From Flavobacterium sp. LHD-85 (GTDB lineage: Bacteria > Bacteroidota > Bacteroidia > Flavobacteriales > Flavobacteriaceae): a stretch of DNA of 64,000 nt. Below the pieces are notes generated by a model that did no database searches, was not told the DNA's origin, and saw only the letters and a program-made list of their open reading frames with translations. The number at the start of each line of letters is the position of its first letter. The stretch's first letter is position 1. Both the position numbers and the translations under genes were made by a program. Positions 8,927 through 17,366 of the stretch are shown piece by piece. The DNA is taken from positions 186,001 to 250,000 of the forward strand of contig NZ_JAVFVR010000005.1 of the NCBI RefSeq assembly GCF_030929595.1, in the 5' to 3' direction.

Positions 8927-9388
8927 TTCATTTCTTTTTTATTGGTTAAATTTTTCCAGAATTGTTTATCATGTATTCTTTTTGAGAACTTTATCATAGT
9001 TGCGTTTTATAAAAAAAGACAAAGCTCTCTTGCAATGCATTTTTTTAAATTAATGCGAAGAGGCAGATTTTTCCTGATTCGAAAAATTGCGGTTAGGATA
9101 TTTTAGCTAGAAAAATTGGATTTCATTTTGCAGATGTGAGATCCTTGGATTTAGGTAAAGCAGATCCCCATGTTACCTGTTTGAATCCGTCGTTTTTTTC
9201 GGCTTACCTTCACTGGTTTGGGAAATTGAAGTGCGATAAATAGTGCCTATTTTGGGACTACTAATTTACGAAAAAAAGAGATGTGGAATGTCTTAAAATT
9301 AAACTATTAGTCTTGTTCTTGCTTGTAGCGCATTTGTTTTTGGTTATTTGTATTTGTTTTAATCCGAATATTCATGAAATTATATTAA
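8927..9388. other. Intergenic region with no recognisable gene
   Basis: About 460 bp between the cupin start and the pepP terminator. No ORF with family resemblance, no tRNA and no strong promoter box found. Around 9110-9210 the reverse strand reads a short stretch resembling protein coding, broken by stops; it could be a remnant, but I cannot name it. Confidence 0.4.
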
Positions 9389-9428
9389 AAAACCATTAGT
9401 AAATGCTCTGTTATTTACTAATGGTTTT
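9389..9428. terminator. Terminator for the Xaa-Pro aminopeptidase gene
   Basis: Perfect 16-bp inverted repeat (AAAACCATTAGTAAAT / ATTTACTAATGGTTTT) with an 8-nt loop, 38 bp past the stop codon on the reverse strand. Confidence 0.75.
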
Positions 9429-9465
9429 ATAATGTTTTAGGTTGCTTTTAAAAACTTTTCAGGGT

Positions 9466-10878
9466 TTATATTTTCGGGAATTTCATATCATTAAAAGTGC
9501 TCTTTTGCTTAGCCAAAGCTTCGATATCTTGCCATTTTCTTGGAGAATCTGCAGACAGGTTTTCATAAGAATCTTTAAGCATTAAAATATCATCTTCGAT
9601 ACGAACACCAATATTCCACCATTTTTTATCGCATTTGCTGTTTGCCGGAATGTAGATTCCAGGTTCTACAGTAAGAATCATGTTTTCTTTTATAAGAGTT
9701 TGTGGACCATTATAAGTTCCTTTGTCGTGAACATCTAAACCAAGAAAGTGCGAGCATGAGTGAGGATAATATAATTTTACATCTTTTGGATCTGTAATAA
9801 TTCCAAGTTTGATTAGGCCTTTTGCTATTACATCTTTTGCAGTTTCGTTTAAAGCCACTAGCGGAGTTCCTTCTTTACAGATTTTAAAAACAGCTTCTTG
9901 AGCATCATATACTATTTGATAAATCGCTTTTTGTTCTTCGGTAAATTTTCCGTTTGCCGGAATTGTTCTGGTAACGTCTGCTGAATAGCCGTGGTACTCA
10001 GAACCAACATCCATTAATAATAATTGATTGTCGATTTTTGTGGCATTGTTTTCCCAATAGTGCAAGATACATCCGTTTGCTCCAGCTCCTATAATCGGGC
10101 CATAGCCTTCGCCTTCTGCGCCATAATGCTTATGAATGTAGGCGTGAATTCCGTCGGCTTCGTTTTCGCTCATATCTGGGCCAACAGCTTTCATCACTTC
10201 GTTGTGGGCAATACAAGAAAGTTTTACTGTTTTGCGCATCAAAACAAGTTCTTCAGGAGTTTTTATTTCACGAAGAGAACTGGTAATTTTATTGAATAAA
10301 TCGGTTGAAGTTTCATTTGCTTGCGTAATTCCAGCTTTAGCTTTAAATGATTTTAATAATGCATATAAATTGTCAGGATTACTGTTTTCTGCAACATCTG
10401 TTGGGAATTTATCATAAATGATTTTATCAAATTTTGAGAAATCAACGGTAAACGCATTAAAATCTTTTCCGTTATAAACAGCTGTAAAACCTAGTTTCGA
10501 TTTTGCGCCTTCAACTCCTAAACGTCTTCCTGTCCACATTTCGTGTGTAGCATTTCTTTCTCGTACAAAAAGGACTTCATTATATTTTTCGGTTCCTTGT
10601 CCTTCTTTAAAGATTAATAATATTGCATCTGGTTCTTTGTATCCTGATAAATAATACATGTCGGGATTTGAGTGATAATTGTAATCGATGTCTCTAGAAA
10701 AGACTCTTTCTGGATAAGAAAAAACAACGGCAACTGAATTAGCAGGCATTAAAGCTCTAAAAGCTTCACGACGCCCTTGATGAAATTCTTTTGTGAGATA
10801 ATCTGTTGGAAGGTTTTCTTGCGAATGAGCAAATGGTGCTGTCAAGGCAAATACAAACAAAAATAGAATTTGTTTCAT
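9466..10878 (-). CDS. Exported Xaa-Pro aminopeptidase (M24B)
   Basis: 470 aa from MKQILFLFVFALTAPFAHSQ, a clear signal peptide; the 15 residues upstream of that Met are polar and not expected in the mature gene. An N-terminal aminopeptidase-P domain with NSVAVVFSYP is followed by a pita-bread metallopeptidase domain. The metal ligands are all visible: MDVGSEYHGYSADVTRT (two Asp), HSCSHFLGLDVHD (His), LTVEPGIY (Glu) and VRIEDD (Glu). The enzyme removes N-terminal residues before proline, here in the periplasm. Single gene. Confidence 0.92.
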   Translation of the reverse strand: MKQILFLFVFALTAPFAHSQENLPTDYLTKEFHQGRREAFRALMPANSVAVVFSYPERVFSRDIDYNYHSNPDMYYLSGYKEPDAILLIFKEGQGTEKYNEVLFVRERNATHEMWTGRRLGVEGAKSKLGFTAVYNGKDFNAFTVDFSKFDKIIYDKFPTDVAENSNPDNLYALLKSFKAKAGITQANETSTDLFNKITSSLREIKTPEELVLMRKTVKLSCIAHNEVMKAVGPDMSENEADGIHAYIHKHYGAEGEGYGPIIGAGANGCILHYWENNATKIDNQLLLMDVGSEYHGYSADVTRTIPANGKFTEEQKAIYQIVYDAQEAVFKICKEGTPLVALNETAKDVIAKGLIKLGIITDPKDVKLYYPHSCSHFLGLDVHDKGTYNGPQTLIKENMILTVEPGIYIPANSKCDKKWWNIGVRIEDDILMLKDSYENLSADSPRKWQDIEALAKQKSTFNDMKFPKI

Positions 10879-11141
10879 TTTTTTAGGTTTTTGTTGATGA
10901 TTTTGGTTTTTTGATTGATGCAAAATACAAAAAAAAAAGTGTCACTTGTTTTATTTTAAACATTTGACTCATAAAACTTTAAATAATTTGTAGTAACTTA
11001 GAGACAAAAATAACAGTTTATACCAAGAACAAAACTTCAATAAACCTGCAAACTGGGCACGAATATTGAGAAAAGAATTTTTATAGAATTATTTTAGTTC
11101 AAAAAAACAAAACAAATTATAAATCTTTAAAATCCACTTTT

Positions 11142-11579
11142 ATGAAAAAATACACATTTGCAGTCCTTTCAGTTTTAACTTTATTATTTGCTTCATGTAC
11201 GGCATCAAAATCTGCTTCTAATGCAGACGATTTATTTGGCACAACTTGGGAGTTGGAATATATCTCGGGACCAAGAATTGCATTTCAAGGATTATATCCG
11301 AATAAAAAACCACAACTTACTTTCGATCAAAAAGAAACTAAAGTTTATGGAAATAACGGATGTAATGGTTATAGTGCCTCTTATACCTTAAAAGGAAAGT
11401 CTTTGACTTTTGGACAAGAGGGACCAACTACAATGATGTTTTGTGAAGGTGGCGGTGAACAAGTATTTCTAAAACAAATTAGACAAATTACAAGTTATTC
11501 TATTGATAAAGACGGTAAACTAAATTTAATTCAGGGCGATATTCCTGTAATGAGATTTAAAAAAGTGGCTAAACAATAG
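11142..11579 (+). CDS. META-domain lipoprotein (HslJ-like)
   Basis: 145 aa. Lipobox LLFASC places the lipidated Cys at about residue 19. The rest is one META domain: TTWELEYISG, LTFDQKETKVYGNNGCNGYSASY (the conserved G-CN motif) and a terminal LIQGDIPVMRFKKV. META proteins are envelope proteins of poorly known function, linked to heat shock and drug resistance in HslJ. A short hairpin terminator follows at 11607-11627. Confidence 0.85.
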   Translation: MKKYTFAVLSVLTLLFASCTASKSASNADDLFGTTWELEYISGPRIAFQGLYPNKKPQLTFDQKETKVYGNNGCNGYSASYTLKGKSLTFGQEGPTTMMFCEGGGEQVFLKQIRQITSYSIDKDGKLNLIQGDIPVMRFKKVAKQ

Positions 11580-11606
11580 TTTTAAAATCAAAATAAGGAA
11601 AATAGG

Positions 11607-11627
11607 CTGTCTTAAAAGGACAGTTTT
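11607..11627 (+). terminator. Short hairpin after the META gene
   Basis: Small stem CTGTC / GACAG followed by TTTTATTTG, 28 bp after the stop codon. The stem is only 5 bp, so it is weak. Confidence 0.4.
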
Positions 11628-11633
11628 ATTTGT

Positions 11634-11805
11634 AAGCTCCGGAGGAGCCAAATATTTATAGCAAAGAATAAATGTTTACAATATAAAGCTCCGGAGGAGC
11701 GACATATATTTAAGTTGAAGAAAAAAATATGTCGCTCCTCCGGAGCTTTTTTATTTGTCGTAGTGAAATTCTATAAATATTTTACCCCGCTGGGGTTTTA
11801 CAGAT
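11634..11805 (+). repeat. Composite palindromic repeat, copy 1 (upright)
   Basis: Built from three elements: AGCTCCGGAGGAGC units (about 11635 and 11688), a long inverted repeat with GACATAT / ATATGTC inner arms and GCTCCGGAGGAGC outer arms (11688-11747), and a CCCCGCTGGGG palindrome near 11786. The same order, reverse-complemented, occurs at 14240-14403. The two copies enclose the sigma-factor operon. Confidence 0.8.
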
Positions 11806-11878
11806 AAAATAAATTTTATAAATATTTCGTTCAACAAAAAAACTATTCTTTTAAGGAGTCTATTTTTTTACATTAAAG

Positions 11879-13123
11879 CTAATTGGTTTTCAACTTCAAC
11901 TGCTCCATATTTTTGCTGATGATGTTTTTGTCAGATGCTGTTTTAGCTAAGCCAAATGCGGTTTCAAAATGCTGAAATGCTTTTTTTGCATCAATTTCCG
12001 AATAAAGATTTCCTAGTAGAGAATAATAAAAATGATTATCTGTTAAATTTAATTTTTCGGCTTCTTTGATTGCTTCTTCTTTGCCGTTTACTTTAGATAA
12101 AGCATAGGTCCTGTTTAAAGCCACAATTGGCGAATATTCTAAAATGATTAGATTATTGTAGAGTTCTAGAATATTTTCCCATTTCTCGATGGTTTCATTT
12201 TTAATAGTGTGCCAATAAGCAATTCCGGCTTCTAAGTGATATTTGGAAAGTGTATTTCCTGTTGAGGATTGGCTAAGGAAATAAGTTCCTTTGTCTATTA
12301 ATTCCTGATTCCAAAGTGATTGATCTTGATCTTCATATAAAATAATTTCGCCGTTTAAGCTAGTTCGCGCATCAAATCTTGAAGAATGAAAACACATTAA
12401 AGCCATTAAAGCATTGGTTTGCGGGAGATTTGTACTTTCATTTTGAATTAATAAATAAGTCAGACGCATGGCTTCGGTGCAAAGATCTTTTCGTAAAGTG
12501 GTATTTTGCGAAATCGAGTAGTAGCCTTCGGAATAAAGCAGGTAAATCGTTTTTAGAACGGTTTGAATTCTGTCTTTTATTTCAGAATTGCTTGGATGCT
12601 GAATTTTTATATTTTCTTCTTTCAGTTTTTCTTTGGCGCGATTAATCCTTTTGTAAATAACTTCTCTGTTGGATAAAAAAGCATCAGAGATTTCATTTAT
12701 TCCAAAACCGCAGAGTAAATTTAAGGCAAGAGCAATTTGAGCTTCTTCAGAATTGCACGGATTGCAAACGGTAAAAATCATCGCCAGCTGACTGTCTGCA
12801 ATATTTTGATCAGATAAATCAATATCTATTTCAGGATTGTTTAACGGAGTATTGTGTTTTATTTCGGTAACTATTTTGGTTTCAAAAACGTTATTTCTTT
12901 TCAGGTAGTTTTTGGTTTTGTTTTTGGCAACGGTATAAAGCCAGGCTGAAGGGTTTTCGGGAATTCCTTTAATTGCCCAGGTTTCTGAAGCAGTTAGAAA
13001 AGTATCGCTTACAATATCTTCTGCAATTTCGATATGCTGAATTCCAAATAAACTGCAGAGAACTGAAACTATTTTTTGATATTCGGTTCTGAATAAATTG
13101 GGGATAAGTTCTTTGTGCTCCAT
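11879..13123 (-). CDS. ECF42-type RNA polymerase sigma factor with C-terminal TPR-like extension
   Basis: 414 aa, about twice a normal ECF sigma factor. Region 2 spans about 10-80 (FRTEYQKIVSVLCSLFG, then AEDIVSDTFLTASETW and PSAWLYTVAKNKTKNYLKR). Region 4 is near 120-170 (GFGINEISDAFLSNREVIYKRINRAKEKL). The rest (about 180-414) is helical with the conserved LKTIYLLYSEGYY segment and repeated TPR-like helices. This architecture plus the neighbouring DGPF gene defines group ECF42, in which the extension is thought to control activity and no anti-sigma factor is found. Last gene of a three-gene operon. Confidence 0.9.
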   Translation of the reverse strand: MEHKELIPNLFRTEYQKIVSVLCSLFGIQHIEIAEDIVSDTFLTASETWAIKGIPENPSAWLYTVAKNKTKNYLKRNNVFETKIVTEIKHNTPLNNPEIDIDLSDQNIADSQLAMIFTVCNPCNSEEAQIALALNLLCGFGINEISDAFLSNREVIYKRINRAKEKLKEENIKIQHPSNSEIKDRIQTVLKTIYLLYSEGYYSISQNTTLRKDLCTEAMRLTYLLIQNESTNLPQTNALMALMCFHSSRFDARTSLNGEIILYEDQDQSLWNQELIDKGTYFLSQSSTGNTLSKYHLEAGIAYWHTIKNETIEKWENILELYNNLIILEYSPIVALNRTYALSKVNGKEEAIKEAEKLNLTDNHFYYSLLGNLYSEIDAKKAFQHFETAFGLAKTASDKNIISKNMEQLKLKTN

Positions 13124-13186
13124 ATTTTAAGGAAAAAATGCCTAAGAAAAGATACAAAGGCATTTTTATATAAGTTAGTTCAAAAT

Positions 13187-13525
13187 TTAAACTGCCATTC
13201 TAATTTCGACATTTCCGCCAAAATTTAAAACCGGACATCCTTGTGCAATTTCGGCTGCTTCATCATAATCTTTGGCTTTAATGATTATTAGTCCACCAAT
13301 AGATTCTTTAATTTCAACAAAAGGACCGTCAGTAATTCCTTTGTTTGAATTTACAAGTTTTCCCTGACCGTCCCATTTTTGTAAAGGTCTAGCCAGTTTA
13401 TCCTGAGCAGCAAGACTTCCAAACCAGTTTTGCCATTGCTGTAAATGTTGCTGCAATTCTTCTGGAGAGGGCTGTGTTTCTTTTGTTTTAAAATCTCGTC
13501 TGAAAATCAATAAAAACTCATTCAT
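13187..13525 (-). CDS. DGPF/YCII-domain protein, ECF42 partner
   Basis: 112 aa, no signal peptide. Contains the hallmark ITDGPFVEIKESIGG segment and the ferredoxin-like YCII pattern (AKDYDEAAEIAQGCPVL). Proteins of this type are found beside ECF42 sigma factors across many phyla and are usually part of the regulon. The biochemical activity is unknown. It lies 63 bp before the sigma-factor gene and 81 bp after the AhpD-like gene, on the same strand. Confidence 0.88.
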   Translation of the reverse strand: MNEFLLIFRRDFKTKETQPSPEELQQHLQQWQNWFGSLAAQDKLARPLQKWDGQGKLVNSNKGITDGPFVEIKESIGGLIIIKAKDYDEAAEIAQGCPVLNFGGNVEIRMAV

Positions 13526-13606
13526 TTTTTTATGTTTTATAATTGAATAATTTCCTTTTAGTTGTATAAAGTTAATTGTTTTTAGAAAATAAAAATCAAT
13601 TATTGT

Positions 13607-14059
13607 TTACCCAAATTGTCCCACTCTGTAAGTTCCAGGTACGTTGGCAAAAGTGATATTAAGACGGTTCCAAGCATTAATAGCAGCAACTGCAAGAGTA
13701 AGATCGATTAATTCTTGTTCTGTAAATTCGGCTTTTGCAATTTCGTAAATTTCGTCTGGAACATCACATGCATTTACTGCTTCTGCTAGAGCAAGAGCAA
13801 CTCTTTCTCTTTTTGTATAATAAGGAGCTTCTCTCCAAACGCTTAATCCGAATAAACGCTGTGGTGTTTCTCCAGCAGCTAAAGCTTCTTTTGAATGCAT
13901 GTCTAAACAATAGCCGCAATTGTTGATTTGAGAGATTCTGAAATTTATTAATTCCATAAGAGAAGCTTCGATTGTTCCTTTTTTCAAGTAACCGCTGATT
14001 CCAAATAATGTGCTAACTGCTTTTTGACCTTGTTCGAATAAATTAAGTCTAGTTTCCAT
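13607..14059 (-). CDS. Carboxymuconolactone decarboxylase / AhpD-like protein
   Basis: 150 aa. CMD-family fold with the redox motif NNCGYCLDMHSKEA: Cys48, Cys51 and His55 match the AhpD-type CxxC...H catalytic trio. The C-terminal INAWNRLNITF is the usual end of small peroxidase-like members. AhpD-like proteins reduce peroxiredoxin partners or peroxides, so an oxidative-stress role is likely. First gene of the ECF42 operon, which suggests the sigma factor responds to an oxidant. Confidence 0.87.
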   Translation of the reverse strand: METRLNLFEQGQKAVSTLFGISGYLKKGTIEASLMELINFRISQINNCGYCLDMHSKEALAAGETPQRLFGLSVWREAPYYTKRERVALALAEAVNACDVPDEIYEIAKAEFTEQELIDLTLAVAAINAWNRLNITFANVPGTYRVGQFG

Positions 14060-14239
14060 GATGTATATTTTTTAATTGTTTATACCCTAATAACAATCGA
14101 ACTTTCAGGATTGGACAAAAAAGATGAAAAAAAATAAAATATTTTTTCAATTAAAAGAAAACCCCAATGTTTATAAGGGTTAGCAAACAAAAAAAAAGGA
14201 TGATTAAATCGAAGAATTTATAAAATTATCTTGTCAGCA
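14060..14239. other. Upstream region of the ECF42 operon
   Basis: 180 bp with no ORF. No TAnnTTTG box is seen on the reverse strand here, which fits transcription by an alternative sigma factor, but I cannot identify an ECF -35/-10 pair with confidence. Long A-runs near 14127 and 14191. Confidence 0.35.
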
Positions 14240-14403
14240 AGCCCCAGCGGGGTAAAATATGTATAGAATTTCATAAGACAAATAAAAAAAGCTCCGCAGG
14301 AGTGACATATATTAGATTATAAAATATATGTCACTCCTGCGGAGCTTTATATTGTAAAAAACGTTTTTGCTATAAATATTTCGCTCCTCTGGAGCTTTCC
14401 AAA
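14240..14403 (-). repeat. Composite palindromic repeat, copy 2 (inverted)
   Basis: Reverse complement of the arrangement at 11634-11805: CCCCAGCGGGG palindrome (about 14241), the long inverted repeat GCTCCGCAGGAGTGACATAT / its partner (14290-14346), then GCTCCTCTGGAGC. Shared words such as GAAATATTTATAGCAAA and TACAATATAAAGCTCCG show common descent; arms differ by compensated changes (GGAGGAGC versus GCAGGAGT on both sides of the stem). Confidence 0.8.
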
Positions 14404-14425
14404 AGATAGAAGCGGTTAATATTCT

Positions 14426-15031
14426 TTATTTCTTTTTGAGTTTGTCTTTAAAAACCTTTTCAAACTTTTCTATTTTCGGCTGAATCACCATTTTGCAATA
14501 CGGCTGATTTTTGTTGTTGGCATAATAGTTTTGATGGTAATCTTCGGCTTTATAAAAAACTTTAAAAGGTTCCACTTTAGTTACAATTGGACTGTTATAA
14601 ACTTTCGCTTTATTCAATTCTGCAATAATGCTTTGTGCCGCTTTTTTCTGTTCGTCATTTTTATAGAAAATAACAGAACGGTATTGTGTTCCCACATCTG
14701 CTCCCTGACGATTTAAAGTTGTCGGATCGTGAACGGTAAAAAAGACTTTGAAGATTTCGTTTATATCAGTTACATTTTTGTCGTAGGTAATCTGAACCAC
14801 TTCAGCGTGACCAGTTTCTCCTGTGCAAACTTCTTCATAAGTCGGATTAGCAACTTTTCCTCCTGAAAATCCTGAAACAACAGATTTTACTCCGTCCAGA
14901 TTTTCGTAAACGGCTTCAACACACCAGTAACATCCTCCACCTAGTGTTATGGTTTCTAGATTCGCTTTTTTATTTTGGGAAATGCCATTTAGCGAAAGCG
15001 CAAAAAGACATATTAAAAGTATGTTTTTCAT
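14426..15031 (-). CDS. msrA: Exported peptide-methionine (S)-S-oxide reductase
   Basis: 201 aa from MKNILLICLFALSLNGISQ, a signal peptide; an earlier in-frame Met would bury it and overlap msrB. The catalytic motif GGCYWCVEA carries the nucleophilic Cys at residue 34 (GCFWC in most relatives). Other family motifs are GYSGG-like VVSGFSGGKVANPTYEEVC, HAEVVQI, DPTTLNRQGADVGTQYRS and QKYYANN-like NYYANN. It repairs S-isomers of methionine sulfoxide, here outside the cytoplasm. Second gene of msrB-msrA, 7 bp after msrB. Confidence 0.93.
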   Translation of the reverse strand: MKNILLICLFALSLNGISQNKKANLETITLGGGCYWCVEAVYENLDGVKSVVSGFSGGKVANPTYEEVCTGETGHAEVVQITYDKNVTDINEIFKVFFTVHDPTTLNRQGADVGTQYRSVIFYKNDEQKKAAQSIIAELNKAKVYNSPIVTKVEPFKVFYKAEDYHQNYYANNKNQPYCKMVIQPKIEKFEKVFKDKLKKK

Positions 15032-15038
15032 TTGTAGC

Positions 15039-15593
15039 TTATTTAGTATCGGGAATAAAATCAAGAGCAATCGAATTCATGCAGTAGCGTTTTCCGGTTG
15101 GTTCAGGACCATCATCAAAGATGTGTCCTAAATGTCCGCCGCATCGCCCGCAAAGCGTTTCAATTCTTTCCATACCAAGAGAATTATCTTCTTTAAAAAC
15201 AATACTTTTTTTGTTTTCCTGTTGGAAAAAGCTTGGCCATCCGCAGCTGCTGGAAAATTTAGCTGTAGATCTAAAAAGTAGGTTTCCGCAAGAGGCGCAA
15301 TAATAAGTTCCTTTTTCGTCGGTATTCCAATATTTGCCTGTAAAAGGTCTTTCGGTATCGGCCTCACGCATTACGGCATAAACATCTTCGGGAAGTACTT
15401 TTTTCCATTCGGCATTGCTTACATTTAGTTTTGTTGTGTCGGTATTTGAATAGTAAGGATTTCCGGGTTTACTGATTTTATTTTCCATAACAGCAGTTTG
15501 TGCAGTTTGTTTTTTAGTGTTTTGTCCGCAGGCTTGTAAAATAAAAAGCGGAAGTAAAAAACAAAGACTGAAAATTAGGTTTTTAGATTTCAT
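15039..15593 (-). CDS. msrB: Lipoprotein peptide-methionine (R)-S-oxide reductase
   Basis: 184 aa. Lipobox FILQAC with lipidated Cys at 22, then an MsrB domain: two zinc CxxC pairs (YYCASCGN and CGRCGGHLGHIF) and the catalytic RYCMNSIALDF. It reduces R-methionine sulfoxide, probably anchored in the outer membrane facing the periplasm. First gene of the msrBA pair; reverse-strand promoter box at 15622-15629. The zinc sites are intact. Confidence 0.93.
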   Translation of the reverse strand: MKSKNLIFSLCFLLPLFILQACGQNTKKQTAQTAVMENKISKPGNPYYSNTDTTKLNVSNAEWKKVLPEDVYAVMREADTERPFTGKYWNTDEKGTYYCASCGNLLFRSTAKFSSSCGWPSFFQQENKKSIVFKEDNSLGMERIETLCGRCGGHLGHIFDDGPEPTGKRYCMNSIALDFIPDTK

Positions 15594-15621
15594 AAGTTCT
15601 TAGGTGCATTAATCTGTATAT

Positions 15622-15629
15622 CAAAGATA
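15622..15629 (-). promoter_or_regulatory. -7 box for msrBA
   Basis: Reads TATCTTTG on the reverse strand, 29 bp upstream of the msrB start. Confidence 0.5.
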
Positions 15630-15862
15630 CGTTGAGAACCAGCTTCAAATTACAGACTGTGTTATTATTGAGATTTTTTTAAGTGTGTTTTAACTTTTTA
15701 TTAGTTACGTAAAACAACGCAATGTAGTTTTTATGTCTTAATTTTAACTGCTTTTAAAATTTAACGTAAAATATAACGTTGTAAATCAGTAGAATAGAAA
15801 TAGGATAAAAAGCTTAACTTTTGCCAAACTGAATTAGCATTTTTAAGCCATTTCTTTTTTCG

Positions 15863-15870
15863 TATTTTTG
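15863..15870 (+). promoter_or_regulatory. -7 box for idi
   Basis: TATTTTTG, a TAnnTTTG match, 18 bp upstream of the idi ATG. Confidence 0.5.
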
Positions 15871-15887
15871 TTTGCTTAAGAAGCCTT

Positions 15888-16415
15888 ATGACAGAAGAAA
15901 ACGTAATACTAGTTAATCAGAACGATGAACAGATTGGCTTGATGCCAAAATTAGAAGCACATGAAAAAGCGCTTTTGCACCGTGCCTTTTCAGTTTTTAT
16001 TTTAAATAGTAAAAACGAAATTATGCTGCAGCAGCGTGCTCATCATAAATATCATTCTCCGTTGCTTTGGACAAACACTTGCTGCAGTCATCAGAGAGAA
16101 GGAGAAACAAACATTGAAGCGGGAAGCCGAAGATTGTTTGAAGAAATGGGTTTTAAAGCTGAGCTGAAAGAGTTGTTTCATTTTATCTATAAAGCACCTT
16201 TTGATAATGGTTTGACAGAACACGAACTAGATCATGTTATGATTGGTTATTATAATGAGGAGCCAAACATAAACCCAGACGAAGTGGAAGACTGGAAATG
16301 GATGAGTATTGAAGATGTTAAAGCAGATATTGAGAAACAGCCCGAAATTTATACCGTATGGTTTAAGATAATTTTTGATGAATTTGATCATTATCTGGAA
16401 GACCATAAATTATAG
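15888..16415 (+). CDS. idi: Isopentenyl-diphosphate delta-isomerase, type 1
   Basis: 175 aa Nudix-fold isomerase. Catalytic motifs are TNTCCSHQREGE (active-site Cys and metal ligand His), the Nudix-like GSRRLFEEMGF, and DEVEDWKWM with the catalytic Glu. It interconverts IPP and DMAPP in the cytosol. Type 1 enzymes fit the mevalonate route, whose HMG-CoA reductase is encoded 3 kb downstream. First gene of a same-strand run with PTPS, bcp and manA. Confidence 0.95.
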   Translation: MTEENVILVNQNDEQIGLMPKLEAHEKALLHRAFSVFILNSKNEIMLQQRAHHKYHSPLLWTNTCCSHQREGETNIEAGSRRLFEEMGFKAELKELFHFIYKAPFDNGLTEHELDHVMIGYYNEEPNINPDEVEDWKWMSIEDVKADIEKQPEIYTVWFKIIFDEFDHYLEDHKL

Positions 16416-16436
16416 CCAAACTAACCAAAAGCATAA

Positions 16437-16847
16437 ATGAGAGTAACCATATCAAGAAAAGCACATTTTAATGCTGCACATCGACTTTATCGAAAGGATT
16501 GGTCATTTGAAAAAAACGATGCTGTTTTTGGAAAATGCAACAATCCCAACTTTCATGGTCATAATTATGGTTTAACAGTAAGTGTTACAGGAAAAATTGA
16601 CCCCGAAACTGGTTTTGTTCTCGATGTGAAAGTATTAGCGGATATTATACGAGAAGAAGTAGAAATTCCGTTTGATCACAAAAATCTCAATCTGGATGTT
16701 CCAGAATTTGCAGATTTGAATCCGACCGCAGAAAATATTGCTGTTGTGATATGGAATAAAATTAGACAACGAATTCATGCCGACTTTGATCTTGAAGTTG
16801 TATTGAACGAAACGGAACGAAATTTTGTAACTTATAAAGGAGAATAA
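16437..16847 (+). CDS. 6-pyruvoyl-tetrahydropterin synthase / QueD family enzyme
   Basis: 136 aa. Zinc histidines at 15 (FNAAH), 40 and 42 (FHGHNYG), catalytic Cys34 in FGKCNNPN, then FDHKNLNLDVPEFADL and the terminal ETERNFVTYKGE. The motifs, in spacing and wording, are closer to the PTPS of animals than to E. coli QueD. The enzyme could make 6-carboxytetrahydropterin for queuosine or pyruvoyl-tetrahydropterin for biopterin; the sequence alone does not decide. 21 bp after idi and 3 bp before bcp. Confidence 0.88.
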   Translation: MRVTISRKAHFNAAHRLYRKDWSFEKNDAVFGKCNNPNFHGHNYGLTVSVTGKIDPETGFVLDVKVLADIIREEVEIPFDHKNLNLDVPEFADLNPTAENIAVVIWNKIRQRIHADFDLEVVLNETERNFVTYKGE

Positions 16848-16850
16848 AAA

Positions 16851-17309
16851 ATGTCATTAAAAATAGGAGATATAGTTCCGAATTTTACTGCGAAAGACAA
16901 CAATGGTGAACTTTTTGAAAGCCAAAGCGTTTTAGGAAGAAAGCCGCTGGTGATTTATTTTTACCCAAAAGATAATACGCCAGGATGTACGACCGAAGCT
17001 TGCAGTTTTCGGGATCAATACGAGGATTTTAAAGATTTGGGAGCTGAGGTAATTGGTATTAGCAGCGATAGTGTAAAGTCACATCATAAATTTGCTGCTA
17101 AACATAAATTACCTTTTATTTTGCTTTCAGATCAGGATAAAAGATTAAGAAAACTTTTTGGTGTGCGTAATAATCTGTTCGGACTTCTGCCAGGACGTGT
17201 TACCTATATAATTGATAAAAATGGTTTGGTGATTTCGATATTTGATAGCGCAAATGCAGCTAAACATATACCGAAAGCGTTAGAAGCTGTACAGGAATTA
17301 GTATCATAG
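16851..17309 (+). CDS. bcp: Thiol peroxidase of the Bcp/PrxQ type
   Basis: 152 aa peroxiredoxin. YFYPKDNTPGCTTEACSFRD contains the peroxidatic Cys (TPGCTTE) and the resolving Cys five residues later, as in atypical 2-Cys PrxQ. Cytosolic, no signal peptide. It removes peroxides with thioredoxin. Starts 3 bp after the PTPS gene, so translationally linked. A conserved LLPGRVTYIIDKNG motif closes the fold. Confidence 0.94.
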   Translation: MSLKIGDIVPNFTAKDNNGELFESQSVLGRKPLVIYFYPKDNTPGCTTEACSFRDQYEDFKDLGAEVIGISSDSVKSHHKFAAKHKLPFILLSDQDKRLRKLFGVRNNLFGLLPGRVTYIIDKNGLVISIFDSANAAKHIPKALEAVQELVS

Positions 17310-17366
17310 AAAACCAAAATAGTATCAGAATAGAATTAATTAAACAAATATATTAGCCTAAAAAAC

